From CAVQGZ01 sp942491665 (GTDB lineage Bacteria > Actinomycetota > Actinomycetes > Jiangellales > Jiangellaceae): DNA of 64,000 nt. A program made the position numbers and the translations under genes. Under the pieces are notes generated by a model that was given only the letters and a program-made list of their open reading frames with translations, made no database searches and had not been told where the DNA came from. The stretch covers positions 389,713-453,712 of the forward strand of contig CALOBR010000005.1 of NCBI GenBank assembly GCA_942491665.1, read 5' to 3'. Below, piece after piece: positions 57,592 to 64,000 of this stretch (positions are counted from its first letter, which is position 1; each line of letters opens with the position of its first letter).

Positions 57592-58092
57592 ATGAGGACG
57601 ACGGCGGCGGTCGCGTCAACGCATCTGAGCCCGCAGACGGTGTGGCGGGCGCTGCAGAAGGCGTCGTTCGCGGTGCTGGGCCACGTGACGCCTGCGGGCA
57701 AGCCGAGCACCAGTGGCGTGATGTATGCCGTGCGCGACCGACGGATCAACGTGGGGGTCGCCGACGACGGCTGGAAGGCGCAACAGATCGCCACGGGCGA
57801 CGAGGTGAGCGTCACGGTCCTGGTTCGCCGCGGCGGGCTTCTGGCTCTGGTGATTCCCATCCCTCCTGCGACCGTCACGTTTCGTGCGCGGGCGACCATG
57901 CATCGGGCCGGCACGGCGCAAGCGGAACAAGTGCCCGGCGAGCTCCTCAAGCGGCTTCCCGCCGCGACCCGCGACGACATGGCCCTCATCGAGCTCGTGC
58001 CGGAGGGGGACTTCGTCACCTACGGCATCGGTGTCTCACTGCGCGAGTTCGCCGATCCGAACGCGGCTCCAGGCCGGGTCGGCGTCGCCTGA
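57592..58092 (+). CDS. Pyridoxamine-5'-phosphate-oxidase-like (FMN/F420-split-barrel) protein
   Basis: 166 residues. VLGHVTPAGKPSTSGVMYAVRDRRINVGVADDGWKAQQIATGDEVSVTVLV is the split-barrel core of the PNPOx-like family; MALIELVPEGDFVTYGIGVSL ends the domain. Cofactor FMN or F420 is likely, substrate unknown. Intact inside a decayed region. Residues 1-20 may be a poorly placed start; GGAGGGAG lies 10 nt before the ATG. Confidence 0.75.
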   Translation: MRTTAAVASTHLSPQTVWRALQKASFAVLGHVTPAGKPSTSGVMYAVRDRRINVGVADDGWKAQQIATGDEVSVTVLVRRGGLLALVIPIPPATVTFRARATMHRAGTAQAEQVPGELLKRLPAATRDDMALIELVPEGDFVTYGIGVSLREFADPNAAPGRVGVA

Positions 58093-58495
58093 CCAGCTCC
58101 CCAAACGGGGGACGGACTGCCGCCGCTCATGCAATGTGGGCGACAGTCTGGCCACCCCGGCGTTCGTCGGGCAACACGCGAGGACATTCTGATCGGGTGA
58201 AGTCACCTGTCCGTAGTCGATGGCGGCTTTGGTGGTCCGGCGGCCATCGTCATGCGCCGCCTCCGGGAACCGTCGATTGCGTGCCATCCGCCCAGGCATT
58301 CCCGATCGGTTCCTCAACTGCACCCGACGATCTCCAGTATGGGGCTGGCGACAGCTCCGTACACCGAGCACACTGGGCCGCAACGAGGGAATGTGTCGCA
58401 GGAGGAGAACACGATGACGAACTGGGCGGGGTGCCTCCCCGGCAGCAACCACCCGGCGGGGTCGGACTTCTCATACGACGCTGGAGGCATGCGCG
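58093..58495. other. No gene seen, 400 bp
   Basis: No frame has family sequence. It includes the putative promoter side of the antiporter; its ribosome site GGAGG lies 9 nt before GTG 58496. Confidence 0.5.
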
Positions 58496-59892
58496 GTGAG
58501 TGAGTGGGCGGTTGTCTTCGTTGCCGTGTCCCTCCTCGGGTGGGCGCTGGTGCAGCGGCGCGCCTCGTCGACCGCTGTCACGGGGCCGATGGTGTTCGTC
58601 GCGCTCGGGTTGTTGGTCGGCACGGAAGGACTCGGGCTCATCGAGCTCGGGTCCGGCTCCGCATCACCGGTCGTCAACACCGTCCTGGAGGGCACGCTCG
58701 CGCTGTTGCTCTACACCGACGCCGCCGCCCTGCACCCCTCGTCGTGGCGCAAGGACGGCGGTCTTCGAGCGTCTGCTCGGTATCGGCCTGCCGCTGACGA
58801 TCGGCGCGGGCTGGCTGATCGCGGTGCTCCTCTTCGACGGCCTCAGCGGCTGGGAAGCGGCGATCGTCGCAGCGATGATCGCCCCGACCGATGCGGCACT
58901 CGGCCAGGCGGTGATCTCGAACCCCCGTGTTCCGGAACGCATCCGCACCGGCCTCGATGTCGAATCGGGACTGAACGACGGGTGACCTTCCTTTCATCCT
59001 CCTGTTCATGGGGTTCGCCGGCAAGGGTTTCACCGGCGCCGGCATCGTCTCCACCTTCGTCGAGGCGATCGGGGTGGCAGTCGCGGTCGGGATGTCCGTC
59101 GCAGTCGTGGCCGCGTGGCTGTTGTCACGGGCGAGCAAGTCCGAATGGATGAGCTCGACCTGGAGCCAGATCGCGCTCGCTGCGGTCGCGGTCATCACGT
59201 TCGCCGTCGCAGATCAGTTGAGCGGAAGCGGGTTCATCGCCTGCTTCGCCGGTGGCCTCACCTACGGCCAGCGCATGCGCGGTCGCCTGCTCGCCAACGA
59301 GACGTTCAAGGATGATCTCGGTGCCGTGCTCACTCAGATCAGCTTCCTGCTCATCGGTGCGGTCGTGATCGGGCCGGCACTCGTCGAGACCACGTGGCAG
59401 GTGTGGGTGATGGCGGCGCTGGCGCTGACCATCGCTCGCATCGGCCCGGTCGCGCTGGCGCTCATCGGAACCGGCATGCGCTGGCCGACGGTTGCCTACA
59501 TCGGTTGGTTCGGCCCGCGGGGGCTCGCAACCATCGTCTTCTCGGTGCTCGTCGTCGAGGAGGCCGACCTTCCGGGAACGGACACGATCATCGTCATTGC
59601 AGCGACAACGGTGTTCATGAGTGTCTACGCACATGGACTGACGGCGAGCACCGGGGCCAGCCGGTATGCCGACTGGGTCGAGGCGGAGTCGGGGACCGGC
59701 GATCTGGTCGAGGCCAGCCCACTGAAGCAAACGGGTCTCGCGCAAGCGGTTCCAGGCGCAGTTCCACCTGAGCAATGCGACCTTCGGGTACGTCGACTCA
59801 TCGCCGGCCGGACCGTCGGGACGGTGCAACCGTCGCACGCCCTCACCGGCGGCGGCAAGATCCAACGCCCTGAGTCCAGAGGCGAATCATGA
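58496..59892 (+). pseudogene. CPA1-type cation/proton antiporter, frameshifted
   Basis: Three open pieces join into one membrane protein: from GTG 58496 (WALVQRRASSTAVTGPMVFVALGLLVGTEGLGLIELG), then VFERLLGIGLPLTIGAGWLI and IAPTDAALGQAVISNPRVPERIRTGLDVESGLNDG, then DLPFILLFMGFAGKGF on to RGLATIVFSVLVVEEAD. The junctions are near 58755 and 58980. PTDAALG and ESGLNDG are the ion-binding motifs of Na+/H+ antiporters. Two frameshifts break it; the C-terminus after ASRYADWVEAE also looks aberrant. Confidence 0.85.
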
Positions 59893-60304
59893 CTGGTCGA
59901 TGGTTGCGATCCCGGGCAGTTTCAAGCGTGGTCAGAGGAGTTCACGACCCCGTTCGGCGTCAGGTGGCGATGCGAGCAGAACCTCGATCTGCGCGGGACC
60001 CGGGTCGGCAAGAACGCTCGAACGAATCCCCGCTTCCCCTTGACCTCGACCGCGCCGGGAATCTCCGCCAATGAGGTCAGGGTGGTCGCGCATTCTGGAG
60101 CACTCGAGTCGAGCGCGTAGGCTTCGTCTGCTCGATTCGAGCCTTGGTCCGGCGTTCCGCAGCTGATCGGGATCTGGTGGCATGGTCGTGGGCATTGTGG
60201 CTGGTCAGGGCGCTGAGGGGTGATCCACGGCGCGAAACGGCCTGGGCACGGGGTGTGGTGTGTCTTGGCTTTGATCTGGTGGGTACGGCGCTAGGGTTGG
60301 TCAC
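59893..60304. other. No gene seen, 410 bp
   Basis: No open frame has family sequence. It borders the IS1634-type element; I looked for but could not confirm terminal inverted repeats or a target-site duplication. Confidence 0.45.
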
Positions 60305-62060
60305 ATGTTCGTGCGTACGTCGACGCGGCGGAACAAGGACGGCAGCCCGGTGCGGTACCTGCAGCAGGCGCCCGCAACGAATGGGACCCGGCCCGTAAGG
60401 CCTCACCAAGGTGGTCTACAACTTCGGTCGGGCCGAGGAGCTGGACCGGGCCGGCATCGAGCGGCTGATCGGGGCGCTGAAGGCCCGGCTGCTGGGCACG
60501 CAGACCCCGGCAGCGGGCGACCAGGTGGCGGGACTGCCGGGGCTGGAGTTCGCCGAGTCCCGGCCGGTGGGCGGGACCTGGCTGCTGGACCAGCTGTGGC
60601 ACCGCCTGGGCATCGACATGAGCATGAGGCGGCTGCTGGCCGGCACGCGGCGCCCGGAGTCCACCGAGCGGGTGCTGTTCTCCCTGGTGGCGAACCGGGC
60701 GCTGGCGCCGAGCTCGAAGCTGGCCGCCGCCGGCTGGGTCACCAACGACGTGCACGTGCCCGGCCTGCCGGAGGTGTCCGAGGATGCCTGCTACCGGGCC
60801 ATGGACTGGCTGCTCGAGGTCGAGGACGACGCTGGCGAAGAACGTCTACGACAGCGTGGCCGACCTGCTCAACCTTGAGGTCGACCTGCTGTTCTTCGAC
60901 ACCACCAGCACCCACTTCCAGGTCGAGGAGGCCGACATCCCAGTGCCCCGCGACGTGACCGGCCAGCCGCTGAGCGGCGAGGACACTGACGACGCGGCGA
61001 CCGCTGCGACGCAGGTCGAGGTTCCGGACGTGGGGGAAGTCAAGGACCACCGCGACGACCTGCCGCAGGTCGTCATCGGGATCAACGTGACCCGGACCGG
61101 GATCCCGGTGCGGGTGGTCTGGCCCGGGAACACCACCGACACGCCCTGATCCGCCAGGTGAAGACCGACCTGCGGGACTGGACCTTGGGCAAGGTGATCT
61201 GGGTGGCCGACCGGGGGTTCACCTCCGCGGCGAACCGGCGGGCGTTGGCGGTCGGCGCCGGGGGCTACATCCTCGACGAGAAGCTGCGCTCCGGCTCGCC
61301 CGAAGCCACCGCGGCGCTGTCCCGACCCGGCCGCTACGCCACCGTCGCGGACAACCTGCGGGTCAAGGAAGTCCGCATCAACGACACCGAGCGGTTCGTG
61401 ATCTGCCACAACCCCGCGCACCGCGACCGAGACCCACCATGTGCGAACAACCTGGTCACCAACCTGCAGGAACTCATCGACGACACCGACCAGCTCAGCG
61501 AGCTCAAGCGCGGCGAACTGCGCGGGGATGATCTCCGGCAAGCCCGGACTGAACCGGTACCTGCGCGTCACCCCGCTGGTAACCCGCCTCGACGCCGCCA
61601 GGATCCAAGCCGGCGGAGGCGAACCTCGACGGGAAGTACCCCGTGCTGTTTCGCACCTCCGACCCGCACCTCTCCGCGGAGGACATGGCCTGGGCTACAA
61701 GCAACTCGCCGACGTCGAACGGTGGCTGGCGCGACATGACCAACATCATCGACCTCCGACCCGTCTTCCACCGCCTCGAAGACCACATCCGCGCCCACGT
61801 CCTGCTCTCGCAGCTGGCCCTCCTCCTCGTCCGCATCATCGAGACCCGCACCGAGCAGACCTGGCACCAACCCACGCCCCGAACTGCAACGCCTACACGT
61901 CGGAACCTTCACCGGACCCACCGGCACGTACCAAGAGACCACCACCCCCAACACCGAGGCCACGGCCGCCTTCCAGGCCTTGGGCCTTCCGCTGACCCCG
62001 AAGGTGCTCCGCCTCGACACCACCACCGGCCCCGCCAAGAACTCCACGCCGGCGGCCTGA
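60305..62060 (+). mobile_element. IS1634-type (DDE) transposase, multiply frameshifted
   Basis: Pieces in order on the plus strand: MFVRTSTRRNKDGSPVRYLQ from 60305, KVVYNFGRAEELDRAGIERLIGALK from 60411, DSVADLLNLEVDLLFFDTTSTHF (first DDE Asp region) from about 60860, WVADRGFTSAANRRAL (second Asp) at 61200, and ADVERWLARHD- to LEDHIRAHVLLSQLALLLVRIIE near 61800 (YREx-type Glu region). At least six frame changes are needed between 60400 and 61900. It belongs to the IS1634/IS1549 group of IS4-like elements and is inactive as read. Confidence 0.85.
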
Positions 62061-62447
62061 CCAGGCACAACACCCAGGCCATAGTGACACGCCATGTCAC
62101 CGGCCACACACGCATACCCGCAGGTCAACCCGTCATTCCATGCCACCAACCGGCACCACAACTGCCGGGCGCCAGTTGGTCGGGCGGCGCGATTATGGGC
62201 GACCGGACGCGCTCCGACTAGTAGCGCCCCCTTCTCTCATGCCTTGGTGCTTCAAACGCCTCGATTTTCGCCATTTTCAATTCCGCTGTGGGCGTGAGCC
62301 GGTCGAGACCACGCGCCCGCCGGGGCTGCCGACGTAGAAGTCAGCACGGCGGGACAGCAGACCGAGGTTGACCTGGGCAGACGACGCCGACGTCAGCCGA
62401 CGTCGATTGCCAGGGCGGTTGATTGGACGCGGCCGCGAGACAGGTCG
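62061..62447. other. No gene seen; short inverted repeat
   Basis: GTGACA (62084-62089) and TGTCAC (62095-62100) form a 6-bp hairpin just after the transposase stop; it may be part of the element's end or a terminator. Otherwise no frame has family sequence. Confidence 0.45.
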
Positions 62448-63841
62448 TCAGCCTCCCGCGTGCGCCGTGTGGTGGTCGGGAGCGTCCGGATTGTGCTTGG
62501 GCACGAAGTCGAGCGGAGCGCCGACCGGGATCAGTTCCTCGCGCTTGACCGACTCGGCGAACTCCTGGCCGAGTCGGGAGGCGTGGTCGATCACCCACGA
62601 GTGGAAGTACCTGCTGTATTTCTCGCGTTCTTTGGGGTCGAGGTCGAGGTTGATGATCGCAGGGAAAGCCAGGTCGAGCGCCGGGTCGAACAGGTACTTC
62701 TGTTGCTTCAGGGCCAACTTGAAGTTGCGCCACTTGATGCCGTACAACTGGTCGGCGTTCCAGTAGAAACCTTCCCGGTTCGATTCATCCTGCTCACCGG
62801 CGAGCCAGGCCGTCTGATCCACACCGTCGATCTCGCGGTCGCCGGGCAGATCGATGCCGGCCGCGTTGGCCAACGTCGTGTACCAGTCGGTGCAGTGCAT
62901 GATCTCGTTGCTCTTCGCGCCTGTAGCGAACTGGCCCGGGCCGCGGGACGATGCACCGAGTCCGGAGCGACCCTTCCATTCCGGTGAAGTACGAGCCCTC
63001 CAGGAAGCCTGCCGTTCCTCGGTCGGGGCCGAACTCCTCGTTGCCGTTGTCGCCGGCGAAGATGACGATCGTGTTCTCACGCAAGCCGAAACTCGTCGAG
63101 CTTGTCGAGGATCATGCCGAAATCGCCGTCGAGTTGAAGCAGGCAGTCGGCCCAATCGCCGTGTCCGCTCGTGCCCTTGTACTCGTCGCGCGGATGGACC
63201 GGCAGGTGCATCAGCGAATAGTTGTGATAGACGAGAAATGGCTTGTCTCCCTCGGCTTGGCGTTCGAGGAAGTCCATCGTCCGTGTGTTCATTTCGACAT
63301 CGACGTTGATCTTGAGGTCATAGTCAAGGACTTCAAGCTGTTCGGTGGGTTCGCCCTTCTTGCCCTGATACATGTGCTCGACGGTGTCGCGTTCGGGGTC
63401 GTACCACGGGTCGTCGGTCCACAGCGCAGGATCCCGGGAGAACCCGGGGGGCCATACCATTCGTCGAAGCCATGATCGGTCGGCCAACGCCCGTCGCCCT
63501 CGCCGATGTGCCACTTACCCATGCACAACGTGGCATATCCGGCATCGGAGAAAACGTCTCCCATCGTCTTCTCCCAGGCAACGAGGCCACCGGACATGCC
63601 CGGCGCCGTGGCCTTGGTGTTGCCCGAACGAATCGAATAGCGGCCCGTCATGAGCGCAGAGCGGGTTGGGCTGCTCTGCGCCTCGGGCGCGTAGTTCATC
63701 ATCTGGAAGCCGTCAGCGGCGAACTCATCGATCCGCTTGGTATCCGCGCCGCGCAAGATGCCACCGCCATAACACCCAAAACTCGCCGTAGCCGAGGTTG
63801 TCGACGTGGAAGATCAGGACATTCGGTCGTGTGTCAGGCAT
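62448..63841 (-). pseudogene. Arylsulfatase, Ser-type, with about four frameshifts
   Basis: Reading from ATG 63841 (GAAGGAG upstream): PNVLIFHVDNLGYGEF, shift at the A/T run near 63780, then MMNYAPEAQSSPTRSALMTGR (S-x-P-T-R active-site motif, Ser-type) and MGKWHIGEGDGRWPTDHGFDEWYG, shift at the G run near 63448, then PPGFSRDPALWTDDPWYDPE, shift near 63090, then ENTIVIFAGDNGNEEFGPD, shift near 62945, then CTDWYTTLANAAGIDLPGDREIDGVD and a stop at 62448. Sulfatases of the Ser type need anSME to make formylglycine. Shifts lie in or next to homopolymer runs. Not functional as read. Confidence 0.88.
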
Positions 63842-64000
63842 TGCATGGTCTCCTTCGGAGGTTTCGGTCGCTGGAATGTCAGATCACCACAGCGGGGTCC
63901 GCTGGGCACCTTGCCCAGACTTTCATTCTCGTCGCCCGTTCGAGGAGGCGGTAGCCCAAAAAAGGTGCCTCCCCGGGGGGGTGTTCCTGTCTTGTTGTCA
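63842..64000. other. Window end, no gene seen
   Basis: Only leader DNA of the sulfatase and a low-quality-looking tail with an A run, then CCCC and GGGGGGG. Possible contig end. Confidence 0.4.

Noticed and set aside
57066..58019. 317-residue minus-strand frame opposite the PNPOx-like gene
   Set aside because: It is antisense to a gene with clear split-barrel sequence and has no family match of its own.
1..64000. CRISPR array, tRNA, rRNA, riboswitch, integrase or att site
   Set aside because: No direct-repeat array, no cloverleaf ending in CCA, no long rRNA motif, no integrase and no flanking direct repeats were found by reading. A covariance-model scan would be needed to exclude weak RNA genes.

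Overview
The window is high-GC DNA with GTG-rich starts, short intergenic gaps and dense overlapping operons. Gene content (L,D-transpeptidase with an Ig-like domain, DUF3516 helicase, DUF4190, DUF309, MoxR/VWA operon, heliorhodopsin) indicates an actinobacterium (Actinomycetota). The sequence does not fix a genus. Many genes show a TAnnnT hexamer ending 6-8 nt before the start codon, so leaderless transcription looks common.

Positions 1-43.8 kb read as an ordinary, intact chromosome; nearly every frame is open. In order it holds: a caspase-like dyad protein beside an L,D-transpeptidase; an operon of a two-part dehydrogenase whose C-terminal half resembles cyanobacterial acyl-ACP reductase plus a methyltransferase; an SDR; a three-gene system (unknown protein, MoxR ATPase, VWA protein); a hydrolase; HAD and DUF1801 genes; a heliorhodopsin with all four expected key residues; a HemW-like radical SAM protein; GH13 and GH2 glycosidases; a 4-hydroxybutyryl-CoA dehydratase-like Fe-S flavoprotein with an esterase; HMG-CoA reductase; a four-domain sulfur-transfer enzyme; two metallo-beta-lactamase-fold proteins; a DUF389 protein coupled to an orphan solute-binding lipoprotein; a 2-phosphoglycerate-kinase-like gene with a 59-residue partner; a multicopper oxidase; a mercuric-reductase-like flavoprotein; the DUF3516 helicase; arginine deiminase; an acyltransferase; and a DUF393 thiol protein under a CsoR-family-like operator.

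Positions about 43.8-52.5 kb are accessory in character: a broken LAL-regulator fragment, a DUF1254/DUF1214 protein, a TMEM175-like channel, DUF2252, a full-length LAL regulator, a DUF1269-like protein and a two-TM potassium channel. This looks like a membrane/stress set.

Positions 52.5-64 kb are a graveyard: truncated hydrolase, a UbiB fragment joined to a SHOCT tail, a broken anaerobic sulfatase-maturating enzyme, two inverted IS256-type scraps, a frameshifted cation/proton antiporter, a frameshifted IS1634-type transposase and a Ser-type arylsulfatase with about four frameshifts. Only the alpha/beta hydrolase at 56.2-56.9 kb and the PNPOx-fold protein at 57.6 kb stay essentially open. Either this is real decay of a horizontally acquired island, or a low-quality contig end; many indels sit in or next to homopolymer runs. 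No rRNA, tRNA or CRISPR array was seen.
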